Shown here: in pieces, positions 22,005 to 33,149 of the stretch
Layout: every line of letters starts with the position of its first letter
Position numbering within the stretch: position 1 is the first letter of the stretch
DNA from: Pictodentalium vernedei
Lineage: Eukaryota > Mollusca > Scaphopoda > Dentaliida > Dentaliidae
DNA: 64,000 bases
Assembly (NCBI GenBank): GCA_031216915.1
Contig: CM062289.1
Span: 66,037,741 to 66,101,740, forward strand
Reading direction: 5' to 3'
Notes under the pieces: model-generated
The model's database searches: none
The model's input: the letters and a program-made list of their open reading frames with translations, nothing else
Told to the model about the DNA's origin: nothing
Translations under genes and position numbers: made by a program

Positions 22005-22117
22005 GGGAGGAGCTATTGCTCCAGCTCTCCTTGGCTCCCCTAAAACCAAATTGAGGAGAGCCTTAATTGCTCTCCTTATGGGCTGCAATGGCTCTCCTTG
22101 AACCTTCATTTCCCTTA

Positions 22118-22345
22118 TTAACCCTTTACCCAATGTAACAGCCAAAACCGGCCAGCACGATTCTCAAAAATCGCCAATTAATTTCCATTTTTTTGTCTCA
22201 AAAACATAGGTTATGACCCCTCATTGGAACGAGCTTGTTCCGATGAGGGGTCATAACCTATGTTTTTGAGACAAAAAATGAAAAAAATTAGTCAAGAATT
22301 TTTTTTGCAAGTGTCGTCTGCTTTTCATGTTAGGTAAAGGGTTAA
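22118..22345. mobile_element. Family A palindromic MITE (A8)
   Basis: TTAACCCTTTACCCAATG to GTTAGGTAAAGGGTTAA, in the opposite orientation to A2. The inner arms are CATAGGTTATGACCCCTCAT and complement, with a shortened centre. Confidence 0.88.
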
Positions 22346-22590
22346 CTGGTAGAGTGCTGAAAGCCCAAATTTGGGCTTTATTCTGAAATGCAGGTGCCAC
22401 AACTTTATGGCTTCATATTCTGTGGATGTCTTCATATTATTTTTGAATTGAAATTATTTAGTCTGTAAGGATTTGCCTTGTTATAATTTACAGGAGAGTG
22501 CCACTGGGCACTCTCCCATAAATTGTAACAAAGCAAAGAGATGCAGACAAATTTGGATGACCATAAATAATTTATCACTCTACCAGTTAA
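22342..22590. mobile_element. Family B palindromic MITE sharing TTAA with A8 (B2)
   Basis: TTAACTGGTAGAGTGCTG begins at the same TTAA that ends A8, and the copy ends CACTCTACCAGTTAA. The inner GGAGAGTGCC/GGCACTCTCC palindrome has a few changes. Confidence 0.88.
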
Positions 22591-22782
22591 TAACCTTGTA
22601 TAACTGATATAATTGTAGAACAGCTCCCCTGAAACAGACTTAGGGGAGCTGTTGCGTCTCCCCTGCATTTTTCAAAAGGCCAGGCCTCATAAACTGATCA
22701 AGCTACCTTACAGGGAGGGAAATGGACTATCAACCACTGTGTACTTGCCTCACTTAGTCTGTCTGGCAAAGGGGCAGATATG

Positions 22783-22915
22783 TTGTGTTCTCATTGTCAC
22801 ATTTCTCCCTTGCTGACACGTCCACCGTGTTCTCAGTGTCACAGTTTCTCCCTTATTGACGCGTCCGGTGGATGAGTCAATAAGAGAGAAACTGTGACAC
22901 TGAGAACACAATACG
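22783..22915. repeat. Hairpin-forming inverted repeat
   Basis: TGTTCTCAGTGTCACAGTTTC (start ACCG) pairs with GAAACTGTGACACTGAGAACA (near 22888-22910) around GACGCGTCCGG. A partial extra copy of the left arm lies just upstream, starting TGTTGTGTTCTCA. Confidence 0.65.
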
Positions 22916-22954
22916 GTTTAGAAGAGCCTTGTTAATTTCTTACCCTGATTTATG

Positions 22955-23265
22955 TTTTTTTATGCCCCGGACTTGAATGGGTATTTAAATAGTGGAGACC
23001 TCTGTCCATCCGTTCGTCCATACCATTACTTTCCCTTGTATCTCAGTCATTGCTACTCCGATTTGAATGATATGTGGTGTTATGATAGACCATCATGGGG
23101 TAATGATATCTGTATAGTTCGAGTTTCTTCCACCCATTATTTTCATTGTCATAGCCCTTTTTCACTCTTCAACTTAGAAAATATTTGGCGGGTCGGGGGC
23201 ATTGGCACATGCTTTGCATTGCCCCTCGTTTCTTATAGAATAGGCTTAGCAACAGATCCTAAAAC
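22955..23265 (+). repeat. Short copy of the 7736-8575 type element
   Basis: ATGCCCCGGACTTGAATGGG, a GTCCATCCGTTCGTCC run, CCTTGTATCTCAGTC and CATAGCCCTTTTTCACTC, ending GGGGGCATTGGCAC...CCCCTCGTTTCTTA. Confidence 0.6.
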
Positions 23266-23641
23266 CCAAAAGGAAGTTAGGCTGAACCCAGAGGGACAGC
23301 GATTTGTGTTGTGTGGTGTCGTACAAACTATTGTGGATTTTTTCCAAATTAAAAAGTCTGAAGTGTTATTTGCTATTTGGCCGTAACACACAAAAAACTG
23401 AACCGAAACCGAGAGTTATTCCTGAAAATGACCGAAATCGAATCTCAAAAATCAAAACCTCTGAGCTCTTCCTTGTAAATCCTTGATATGAGAATATGGT
23501 TTGCAAGCCCTTGAAAGTACATGTACTTGAAATTTGTGCATTTAGGCTTGAAAGGTTTTGAATGTAAAAGATGCTTTAAAGTTTTAACTTGTATAAGCCT
23601 GAGAGGTAAAGGAGAATTTCTTCAATGTTGAAAGGTATGAA

Positions 23642-24039
23642 GGGGGGCGTGGTGGCGTTGCGGTAACCGGTTCTCGTCAGATCACCGAAGTTAAGCAATA
23701 TCGAGCCCAGTTAATCATTGGATGGGTGACCATCTGAGCGATCAATTCGGACCACCGCATTGTGTCCATGGGCATGGCACTTAACCCCGGTTGTCCACAT
23801 GGGGGCACGATGATGGCGTGTACTAAAGCATACTGCACGTCGATGGTGCGTATGTCTTCAACCAATCTAACCCTGCTTGTGCTGCAGTTACGATGTTGGG
23901 GAGCTGGCAGCTGCTCGACATAACTCGGTGGTTCTCTCTGGGTATTCCGGCTTCCTCCACCCGTAAAATTGTCACGGTCATGATTAGCTATTGTGCATAA
24001 GTATGTGACCTTAAACACCAATAAATAATTAAATAAATA
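23642..24039 (+). mobile_element. 5S rRNA-headed SINE with clear target duplication
   Basis: TCTCGTCAGATCACCGAAG, TTAAGCAATATCGAG and TTGGATGGGTGACCATCTG match 5S rRNA promoter regions. Shared body with CTGCACGTCGATGGTGCG and tail ACACCAATAAATAATTAAAT. The direct repeat TGAAAGGTATGAA flanks it (23629-23641, 24040-24052). Confidence 0.92.
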
Positions 24040-24382
24040 TGAAAGGTATGAAGACTTAGAAGTTTTTAGTCATCTGCATGAACAGGCAGACAACACTTGA
24101 CAAAACTGACTACTTGGCTTACTGCAATGATCTTTTTACTGCGTTTGTGCATAAACATTTCAAACTATCTCTCTGGGAGGAAACAGAACTAGTGGCACCT
24201 ATTGATTCCTCTCACTTAATCTATACAGGAAACATGTGTGATTCCTCAATTACATGTAAAAGATATCTGCCATCATCCCTTTGTAAGAAAACGTGACGAC
24301 ACAATTTGAAAATATATGAATCAAAAAGCTGATTTGATGCCAATTCCGAATCTAGCCATTGGTATCGACCTCGAATTGATTC

Positions 24383-24635
24383 TTAACCCTTTACCTAACA
24401 TGAAAAGCAGACGACACTTGTAAAAAAAATTCTTGAATAACTAATTTTTTTCATTTTTTGCCTCAAAAACATAGGTTATGACCCCTCTTTGGAACGAGCT
24501 CAATGAGCTCGTTCCAATGAGGGGTCATAACCTATGTTTTTGAGACAAAAAAATGAAAAAAATAATGAAAATTAGTTGGCGACTTTTGAGAATAGCGCTG
24601 GCCATTTTTGGCTGTTATGTTGGGTAAAGGGTTGA
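24383..24635. mobile_element. Family A palindromic MITE (A9)
   Basis: TTAACCCTTTACCTAACATG to GTTGGGTAAAGGGTTGA. Arms with ATAGGTTATGACCCCTC centred on CTCAATGAG at about 24500. Confidence 0.85.
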
Positions 24636-24769
24636 AGTTTTTCAAGGGCCCAATGAAAGGGTCCTGGTAAATCCTTAAATTAACCCCATCCTCAAGACAA
24701 TGTACTATGTGAAAGTTATGGAGTTTGTGGAGGGCCTTAAAGGTAGTTTTATCCTTTCACAAACACAGC

Positions 24770-24945
24770 TGGTAATAACAATTTTTTTGAAGAACAAAAT
24801 AAAAATGTTCGCTTCAAAAACATATGTGTAGCTTATCACCCCTAAGTTGAAGGAGTGGAATGAGCTAATTCCAATGCAGAGTCATAAGCTGTGTTTTAGA
24901 GACAGAAATTGAAAAAATAATAAAATTTTAACCCTTTGAGACTCT
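24770..24945. repeat. Degenerate family A copy (A10)
   Basis: TTCAAAAACATATGTGTAGC-TTATCACCCCT and AGTCATAAGCTGTGTTTTAG are decayed palindrome arms; ends are hard to place. Confidence 0.4.
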
Positions 24946-25053
24946 AATTATTCTGACGTTTAAACATCACTGGGAATTCAGTTCCTTCAACGTTTTTTCA
25001 AAATGCAACGTCAAATGTCAGAAAGTACAAATAAGATATTTTCACATTAGTGA

Positions 25054-25150
25054 TTAACTGGTTGAGGGCTAGATTATTTTTGGTGGTCTGAATTTGTTAT
25101 TCAAAACTTGTTTTATTACAAATTATTGGAGAGTGCCCACAGGCGAAATG
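25054..25150. repeat. Family B fragment (B3)
   Basis: TTAACTGGTTGAGGGCT through ATTGGAGAGTGCCCACAGGC; the right half is absent. Confidence 0.6.
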
Positions 25151-25334
25151 AATGATTATATAGACTGTCGGTATACCGAAATGATCTCTATGTGGACTGC
25201 CTGTCCAGTCTGCATTTGATCAATGAGATGCAAGGAAACAGTGTTCTGTCGGTTTGAAAAATCAACATTTTCTCCCTTGGGTCGAACTATGGTTGGCTCG
25301 ATGGGTCCACCCCTCCCTCCTCCTTAGTGCAACC

Positions 25335-26450
25335 ATTTTTAGCTCAACTTTGACGTAGTCAAATTTGAGGTTATGCCATGGCCTGTTGTCTGTCATCCGT
25401 CTGTCTGTCCATCCATCAACAATTCAATACGGCTTGGGCTAGAGGCCGTATTTATGATCCGATCTTTAGGAAACGTGGGACGAGAATGAGTGTTTTGGGG
25501 TGTGGTCCAAAATTCAAGATGGCCACCAGCAGCCATTTTGTACCGAAATCAGTGCAATTAATTTTTTGTACAGAACTTCTTTTTATTTTTGTATGAATGT
25601 TTAGTAACATGGAATACATCACATATAATACAGGTTTATTTCTCATGCAGAAATTATGCAAATTAGATGAACTTTGATTTATTCAGTGCTACTTACACAC
25701 AGTAAGTACACATGTCAATACTGCTCGGGCTAGGGGTTGTATTTATGAACCGGTCTTCACGAAACTTCTTGGGTACATTTGTTATCACCTTGAGATGAGA
25801 ACGAGTGTTTCTGGGTGCAGTCCAAAACTCAAGATGGTTGCCAGCGGACATTTTGTACCGAAATAGGTACATTCAGTTTTTTTAACACAACTTCTATACG
25901 GCTCGGGCTAGGGGCTGTATTTATGAACCGATCATCACAAAACTTCTTGGATACCTTTGTTATCACCTTGGGAAAGGAACGAGTGTTTTTTTGGGGTGCG
26001 GTCCGAAATTCAAGATGGCTGCCGACAGCCATTTTTTACTGAAATTAGGTGCAATCAGTTTTTTGTGCACAACTTCTAGGACTACATTTGTTATCATCAT
26101 GGGATGGTAACGAGTGCTTTGGGGCTCGTCCAAAAATTCAAAATGCCTTTTGGCAGTCATATTTACGGGAATTCTGTGTATTACATTTTATGTACAGAAC
26201 CTGTAAAGAAGATTTTTTATGTCACTAATGTTTGCTATAAATTTATTGGGTGCCTTTGTTATCATTGTGCTATGAGAACAAATACTTTTGGGTTCAGTCA
26301 GACCCACTCGGGGATTCAAAAAGGGACATAATTAAATTTTTTTCCAAAAACACCAGACAAAATAATATTTCTTGAATTCAGCATCCCTAGGATGTGTATA
26401 TTCAAATGTGTTGAAGCCAAGTTCTTGTGTTTATATTTGGTGTTGTTTGG
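25335..26450 (+). repeat. Tandem-unit element, about 150-base units
   Basis: Opens with AGCTCAACTTTGACGTAGTC, TGCCATGGCC and a GTCTGTCCATCC run. Units share GGCTCGGGCTAGGGGC, TTATGAACCG, AAACTTCTTGG and TCAAGATGGCTGCC. Both-strand short ORFs recur with the units and are not genes. Confidence 0.7.
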
Positions 26451-26914
26451 GGAGGGTAAACATTATTACCACAACCCGATTTTTTATTTACAATGAGAAA
26501 AATAAAACCTCCTCACCCCTGGGAACCTTATGACCTAAAGATAAAAAATTCAAATACCTATATTTTAAGAAGGACTGGACAAATATTTATTAATTAGTAT
26601 GAATCAACTTTAGCAGGGTTTGAATCAAACAGTCCAAAACAATTGCTAACATTTGACTTATGGCGTGCCATACAAGAATCCTCATTGTAACATTAACCCC
26701 ATGAAGATTTCTTTTCTAGTTTAGCATCTTACTGTCACCCACCTTTACAATGCTTTACCTATACATTTGTTACAGGCTGTGGTCAGTATTTATGTATAGA
26801 CTGTTACAATACTTTACATGTACCTTTGTTATCAGGTCATTACCTAGATGTGTGTCATTGCTATATCACATACTACACATGTACATGTCTTACACAAGTT
26901 GAGCTACAGTGTCA

Positions 26915-28110
26915 TTGACACTTTCATTTAGCTAAGCTATTGCCATCATGCGTGCGAAAGTCTGTGAGTCTGTTCACATTTTCCTTTAGCACAGGCTACA
27001 CCCCGTAGTTCTTGTCCGATCGTCATGAAATTTCATATACAGGTTTGAGGTCATGTCCAGATGAGAACGTCCCCTTTTGGTCATGATCGGTCAACCATGA
27101 TGGCTGTCCGAGCCCAAAACCCGAAAACCTTTAGCACAGTCTACAGGTCGTATTTATGAAGGGATTTCATGGTAACTTGGTAGGATGAATCTGTATAATA
27201 TCTGGATGAGAACGTCCCCTTTTGGTCATGATCTGTCAACCATGATGGCTGCCCAAGCCTGAAACCGCAAAACGTTTTGCTCAGTCTACAGATCATATTT
27301 AATATGGAGGGATTTCATTGTAACTTGGTAGGATGACTCTAGATAAGAACTTCCCCTTTTGGTTGCAATAGGTCAACTGTGATGGCTACAGGGGCCCGAA
27401 GCCTGAAAACCTTTAGCACAGTCTACAGATCATATTTATGAAGGGATTTCATCGTAACTTGGTAGGATGGCTCCAGATAATGTCTAGATGAGAACGTCCC
27501 CTTTTGGTCACGATCATTCAGCCATGATGGCTGCCCGAGCCTAAAACCTGAAAACCTTTAGCATAGACTACAGGTTGCCTTTATGAAGGGATTTCATTTT
27601 AACTTGATACGATGACTCAGTATAATGTCTAGAGGACATCCCCTTTTGGTCGCGATTGGTCAACCATGATGCATGCCCGAGCCTAAAACCTGAAAACCTT
27701 TAGCACAATCTACAGGTCATATTTATGAAGGGATTTCATGGTAACTTGGTAGGATGGCTCTGTATAATATCTAGATGAGAATGTCCCCTTTTGGTCATGA
27801 TCTGTCAACGTGATGGCTGCCAAAGCCCGAAACTCAAAAACTTTTACCACAATCTACAGGTCATATTTAATATGGAGGGATTTCATTGTAACTTGGAAGC
27901 ATGTCTCTGTATGATGTCTAGATGAGGACGTCCCCTTTTGGTTGCGATCAGTGTACTGTGATCGCTACATAGGCCCAAAGCCCAAAAACATTCAGCACAG
28001 TCAACAGGCCATATTTATGAAGGGATTTCATTGTAACTTGATAGGATGACTCGTTTTGGAATAATTTCACTCTAACTTGGTAACTTTGGTTGACATACAT
28101 TAACTGTGAG
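26915..28110 (+). repeat. Tandem-unit element, about 150 to 180-base units
   Basis: About seven units with CGTCCCCTTTTGGTC, AACCATGATGGCTGCC, CTTTAGCACAGTCTACAG and GAAGGGATTTCATGGTAAC. It opens with GAGCTACAGTGTCATTGACACTTTC, which also occurs, diverged, near 28300. Confidence 0.75.
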
Positions 28111-28655
28111 GGCCACATTAACCCACCCCTCAGACCTTTAGTACAGTCAACACCTCAAATTATTTTTATTGAAAACATAGCTTACAGGGAACAGAAATTA
28201 ACATATTCCCAATTATCACAATTCTTGTCTTATTTCATAATCTTTTCATAAACATTGAACATGATCCTTTTCATCAAACACAACACACAGTCCGGTTAAG
28301 CTGCAGCGTCTTTGACACTTTCATTTCGAATGAGCGATGAAGATGACGTAAATATGTCATCGAAATGTCCTCTTTGTGAACTGCTATTGATCGCTCAAAT
28401 GCAGGGATGCATCATTCTTTCTGTTAAAAAAATGAAACATTTCCTTTCTCCTCCCCACCCCCACCTCCCCCCACCCCCCTTTCCACCCCCACCCCACTCC
28501 CATGCATTTCTCTGTACCTTTTCTTGGCCCAGTCCACCCCTGGGTTCTAGGGTTGAAAACCGTCCCTTGAGTGCAATAAGTTGCCATCTTCAATGCTTCA
28601 ACATTGCAGGGGTTGCCTTGTTACACTCAGAGGACAAAATATTGAAGTCAGATAG
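28111..28655. repeat. Repeat remnants, including a family E-like palindrome
   Basis: GTCCCTTGAGTGCAATAAG (about 28562) and TTGTTACACTCAGAGGAC (about 28618-28636) flank CAATGCTTCAACATTG. The C-rich 28440-28510 stretch has no coding evidence. Confidence 0.45.
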
Positions 28656-28707
28656 AAAGTTCTCTGAAATGTGGTTCAGAAATGTTAAAATGGTCATGAC
28701 TACACAT

Positions 28708-29705
28708 AAAATGCCATGAAATTTCACAAAATCTTCTACCCTACTGCATGAAATTTCACAAAATCTACTACCCTACTGCATGAAATTTCACAAAATCTAC
28801 TACCCTACTGCATGAAATTTCACAAAATCTACTACCCTACTGCATGAAATTTTACAAAATCTACCCTGCTCCATGAAATCTCACAAAAGCTACTACCCTA
28901 CTGCATAAAATTTCACAAAATCTACTGCCCTACAGCATGAAATTTCACAAAATTTACTACCCTACTGCATGGAATTTCACAAGATCTATGACCCTACTGT
29001 GTGAAATTTCACAAAATCTACTACTCTGCTCCATGAAATCACAAAATCTACGACCCTGCTCCATGAAATCTCCAACTATTGGTGTGGGTTGAGTCTTGAA
29101 ATTCCTATCAAAAATTTTGACTGGGATTGGGGTCATGACTACACATAAAATGCCATGAAATTTCACAAAATCTACTACCCTACTGCATGAATTTTCACAA
29201 AATCTACTACCCTACTGCATGAAATTTCACAAAATCTACTACCCTACTGCATGAAATTTCACAAAATCTACTACCCTACTGCGTGAAATTTCACAAAATC
29301 TACCCTGCTCCATGAAATCTCACAAAAGCTACTACCCTACTGCATGAAATTTCACAAAATCTACTACCCTACAGCATGAAATTTCACAAAATGCTTGGGG
29401 TGAAAGTCCTCTAAAATGGGCAACATGTAGATCAACGATTGACTAAACTTGACTTCATCTCCATGTTGTGTCACGATTAGCCATGGTGCATAAATATGTG
29501 ACGTTAACCACCAACAAACAAACAAATACTACCCTACTGCATGAAATTTCACAAGATCTATGACCCTACTGTGTGAAATTTCACAAAATCTACTACCCTG
29601 CTCCATGAAATCTCAAAATCTACGACCCTGCTCCATGAAATCTCCAACTATTGGTGTGGTTTGAGGCTTGAAATTCGTATCAAAAATTTTGACTGGGATT
29701 GGGGT
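28708..29705. repeat. 32-base tandem array with higher-order duplication
   Basis: The unit is CATGAAATTTCACAAAATCT plus ACTACCCTACTG. About a dozen copies are followed by CCAACTATTGGTGTGG...GACTGGGATTGGGGT, and the whole arrangement is repeated (29060-29130 and 29630-29705). A SINE 3' part interrupts it at about 29394-29527. Confidence 0.85.
29394..29527 (+). repeat. SINE 3' part in the 32-base array
   Basis: CTTGGGGTGAAAGTCCTCTA, GGGCAACATG, TGACTAAACTTGACTT, CACGATTAGCCATGG and GTGACGTTAACCACCAACAA, matching the SINE copies at 31450 and 38283. Confidence 0.7.
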
Positions 29706-29886
29706 TGAGACCCCCTCCGCCTGTCGGTAGGGCTGCATGGTTTTCAAAACTGAATACTACTATCGGTATTAAAAAAAATACCGCGGTATACTGATATATG
29801 GAAAGACTGCTACCTGAACATACGTTTCATAATTGGGACTTGAGCGATCACAGTCGGAACGAATCGGCATGTCTTGATGATGCAGT

Positions 29887-30122
29887 TCAAACACCCCTTT
29901 ACCCAACACAGATGATATAAAAATTTAGTATTTTAAATACTAGTTCATTGAATTTTTCAATAAATATCAACTAAACAATATCATGTGGCCCCTCAATGAA
30001 ATGATGAGCCCATTCCAATGAGGGATCACATGATATTGTTTTGGTGGAGATTTTTGAGAAATATTTTTTTCAACTGCTCAATCTGTATATTACGTGGTCG
30101 GATGTTTTTGGTAAAGGGATAA
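29887..30122. mobile_element. Family A palindromic MITE, decayed (A11)
   Basis: CCCCTTTACCCAACACAG to TTTTTGGTAAAGGGATAA, with ATATCATGTGGCCCCTC-type arms. Confidence 0.7.
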
Positions 30123-30247
30123 TATTATTCATTTGGGACTACAGTTAAAAAAACTCAAAATATCTTGAAAATTAAATTGTGGGTAAATGAATAATGACGA
30201 TGAACTGATATTTTTTGTAATTATGCTGGTATTCAATTGATTCTGGT

Positions 30248-30496
30248 TTAACCCTTTACCCAATGCAGACGATATCAAAATTTATTATTTCAAATACCAT
30301 TGTTTAAAATTTTAAAAAAAATTTCAAGAACACCATATCATGTGACACCTTGTTGAAACAAGCTTGACGAGCTCGTTCCAACGAGGGGTTACATGATATG
30401 GTTTTGTTGAAATTTTTTGAAAAATAATATTTTTTCAACTGCTGAATTTGCATATTATGTGGGCGGTTGCAGGCGATTCGTTAGGTAAAGGGTTGA
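30248..30496. mobile_element. Family A palindromic MITE (A12)
   Basis: TTAACCCTTTACCCAATGC to CGTTAGGTAAAGGGTTGA; CATATCATGTGAC arms and an ACGAGCTCGTTCC centre. Confidence 0.8.
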
Positions 30497-30546
30497 ATTC
30501 TGGTATATATTAGTTTATAGATATACTGTGCAGCCCTACCTGTCGG

Positions 30547-31449
30547 CATATTCTTGCACCAGACACTGATCCTTGGAAAGCTCTCACTGATGGTTGTACC
30601 TGACACTGATCATTGGGAAGCTCTCAGAGAGCTTTCCCTCAATTTTTACAAGCTCTACAACTTATACTTGGCCCAATAGTGCAGGTATGAGGGATGACCT
30701 CTGGTGTTGCAGCTCCATAGCTTCACTCCTCTCGATAAAGATGACAGGATATTTAGCCTGCAGAGTGTTCTCTCTCTGCCTGGGAGACAGCCTTTTTATG
30801 TATCCCCACCCAATAGGATGGTATACCATAACAGCCCCACATCTGCCAGAGAGTATTTGGATACCTCAGGAATTATCCTGTCTGCAGATCGATCCAGAGA
30901 CCTTTAGCACAAAAGACCAGCACTTTTATCCACTCAGCCACCACTCTTTGACAGTCAGACTAAATAATATTTTTGATGGTTCTGTACTTAGAATTACTGT
31001 CAAAGAAGTGTTAATGATGGTATTTAGATGACATTTATGGTAAGTTACTACAGAGGAATAGGCGTTTGTTATGTATTGTGGCAGGATGCTGCGGTATGAC
31101 CTGCTGCCCTGAAGTGAAAAAATGAATAACACCTTTGTATTCTTATCCCCAGCTGATGAAGTCTGTAGAGGGATGTTGAAATGGTGTCTGTCTATTCATT
31201 AATCCATTTTCACAAAAATTTGTCCACGAAATAACTCCAACAGTTTTGTTGGATTTTTATTAAACTTGGTCTTAGAATGGTGTTGCTTTAAAATTTTAAC
31301 TGGATACTAGATTTAAAAATACTCATGATAAATTTATTCTTGTTTTTATAACTGCTGGAAATTATTTCAATAAATGGATGTGTACAATAATTTTGTGTTC
31401 TCGGATATATTCAGTTGGACTTACTTGTATTTCCCACTGAAGTTATGGG
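30547..31449. other. Intergenic, small inverted repeat only
   Basis: GGGAAGCTCTC-AGAGAGCTTTCCC near 30616-30639; otherwise nothing recognised. Confidence 0.4.
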
Positions 31450-31676
31450 TAATTTAATTAAATTTAATCCCCGTGGGAACCCCTGGAAGTGAAGCAGTGT
31501 CTGTTCACTGCGGTAAACAAGCTCTGTTTTACTGGTAAAATAGGACCCAGTCACCAATGCTTGGGAGGTGCAAACCCTCTCTAAAATTGGCAACATGGAT
31601 TATTAACGCTCTCCCCTGGTCTTTAGTTGACACTCATGTTGTGGTCATGATTAGCCATTGTGCAAAAATATGTGAC
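31450..31676 (+). mobile_element. SINE (third head type), split by the PLE
   Basis: GTGGGAACCCCTGGAAGTGA, GGTAAACAAGCTCTG, AAAATAGGACCCAGTCACC and TGATTAGCCATTGTGCAAAA, matching 38283-38465. The tail resumes at 36022 (CTTAAACACCAATAAATAAA) after the PLE. The head is not clearly tRNA or 5S. Confidence 0.7.
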
Positions 31677-31769
31677 ATAATTGAAAATTTGCCGTGAGAC
31701 GACTCGAGAAGTACACCTCGTGTTTGATGGCACTCAAAGGCAGTGTCCGGTTTGGATCCATTGAGTTGT

Positions 31770-31810
31770 AACCTGACCGGTTTCGTTCAATCGTGAACTC
31801 GTCAGAGGTT
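31770..31810 (-). ncRNA. Hammerhead ribozyme motif (minimal, type I)
   Basis: On the minus strand: stem I AACCU, core CUGACGA, stem II GUUC-ACGAUU-GAAC, core GAAA, stem III CCGG (self-complementary, very short), UC at the cleavage site, and AGGUU closing stem I by exact pairing. All conserved core positions (CUGANGA, GAAA, UH) are present. Minimal hammerheads with tiny stem III, thought to act as dimers, are established features of PLEs. Activity is not shown. Confidence 0.8.
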
Positions 31811-31814
31811 TATT

Positions 31815-33041
31815 TTATTGTTTTTTGTTGAGTCTGCCCCCGTTTATATACCTTTTGTGGGCGATGTTTTCGGCAGTTTGGTGCTTCGCTTGGCGGTTTG
31901 GTGGGCGGTTGTTTGGACATGATTCGGCGGTTTCCCATTGTTTGGTGGGCGGTTTGAGAGGGAGATGGGATTGGCGGTTTGGTGGCGGTTTGGAATAGTT
32001 TTGGGCGGTTTCCCATTGTTGTGGGTGGTTGGGGGGGGGGGAATGAGGTGGGTGATTGTCTCCTTTGTGGATGGTTTGACCCCAGATTGGGGGGTTGTAG
32101 TACATCCCTGACGTGGGGGGGGGGGGGGGGTTGGAGGGGGGCCGGTATGGTGGGGTTGTTGGTGTCCAACTGGGGGTATGTGGATTTGCGGTAATTAGTG
32201 GTGGACTGAGAATGGATGAAAAGTGGTCAGAGATAGATGGAAAACAATTTATTGGTTCTGATGTAGTGGGTCGGTAGATTGCCATTGCGTTAGGCTCTGA
32301 GCTGCAAATCTGATTACTCTATTGGTGGCATATAGGGTGGAAATGTCTAAGTTCTGGTGGTGTGTTGCCCCGATGGCTGGCTGTTATTGGGTGGGGTGAG
32401 CCGATGTCGGGGTTAATGAAATAACTGTTCGTTGAGTCTGGGTTTGTGATTACTGGTGACATGGAGTCTCTGCGTGATGGCTGTGATGTAGTTGGTGAAT
32501 CAGTTGTGTTCCATCTGAGGCGGTGTCTGAAGGAGTCTGGCGTATGGATTGTGATTACGTCTATCATTGTGCTTGGTGTTGGCTTGGGTTCTGTGATTTC
32601 TAATTCTGAAAAATCAATGGCTTTTACGCTCGGTGGTGCTTCCATTCTGGATGCTGTGAGGAATTCGACGTGAGAGGTTGTGGCCCTTGGTGGCCAGCTC
32701 AAATAGGAATTTGTCGATTGGTACTGGGATTTGTCTGTTTGTGAACCGCAATTCCTGAAGCTCGAACTTGGGGTGGTCTCTGTTTGTGTGGCGCGGTCTT
32801 TTGATGGTGCAGTTGGCACTTTGATTGTTCCTGATTAATGTTGTCTTGCCAGATGTTTTTTTTTTAGATATTCAAGGCGTTTGAATACAGAGTGGCATAT
32901 GGGGCATTCCTTTCGTCCCGATTGCTGATGTGTGACTCTCTTGAAGCCTTTGTGCTTGTTGGTAGCTGGTTGAACAGATTTCGCATTGAAAAACCATGTT
33001 GAAAATTGTTGTACATCCCTCGCCTCTCTCGCATAGGACAT
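31815..33041 (-). pseudogene. PLE downstream ORF remnant: C2H2 finger and Pro-rich region
   Basis: Between the endonuclease stop and the hammerhead, three overlapping-frame segments look protein-like. 33041-32835 ends in a C2H2-like motif (ECPICHSVFKRLEYL...HLARQH) with one extra Lys coded at a run of eight T's, so the true spacing may be X12. 32819-32319 is Ser/Thr/Pro-rich (TQTETTPSSSFRNCGSQTD). 32285-31815 is highly Pro-rich with repeated NRPP/KPPT motifs. Joined by frameshifts, they could be one ORF of the element or low-complexity 3' UTR. Function unknown. Confidence 0.45.
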
Positions 33042-33149
33042 AGGGAGCGTCGTCCTAATTGTGACGTCAGTGTGGCGTGCACAAATCTCAGACCTTTGTC
33101 ATGAGCTTTTGACGTTAGAACAGAAGGCGAAAGAAGGTATACAAAGAAG

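Larger units (their letters stand above)
22005..22682. mobile_element. Element with GGCCAGGCCT-type ends hosting A8 and B2
   Basis: CCAGGCCTAGCC near 22000 and GGCCAGGCCT near 22678 are imperfect inverted ends. Inside are repeated GCTCTCCTT/CAGCTCCCCT motifs, interrupted by two adjacent TTAA MITEs. Confidence 0.5.
29728..30538. mobile_element. hAT-like element with 8-base target duplication
   Basis: TAGGGCTGCATGG and CTGTGCAGCCCTA ends, flanked by CCTGTCGG at 29720-29727 and 30539-30546. It holds two family A copies (A11, A12) and no transposase. Confidence 0.82.

Noticed and set aside
26104-26331. Small Cys-rich protein
   Set aside because: The frame falls in a tandem-unit array and neighbouring units do not keep it.
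28708-29705. CRISPR-like array of 32-base repeats
   Set aside because: The units are contiguous with no unique spacers and the context is animal nuclear DNA.
31979-32194. Gly-rich ORF on the plus strand
   Set aside because: It is the antisense of the Pro-rich region of the PLE and has no independent support.
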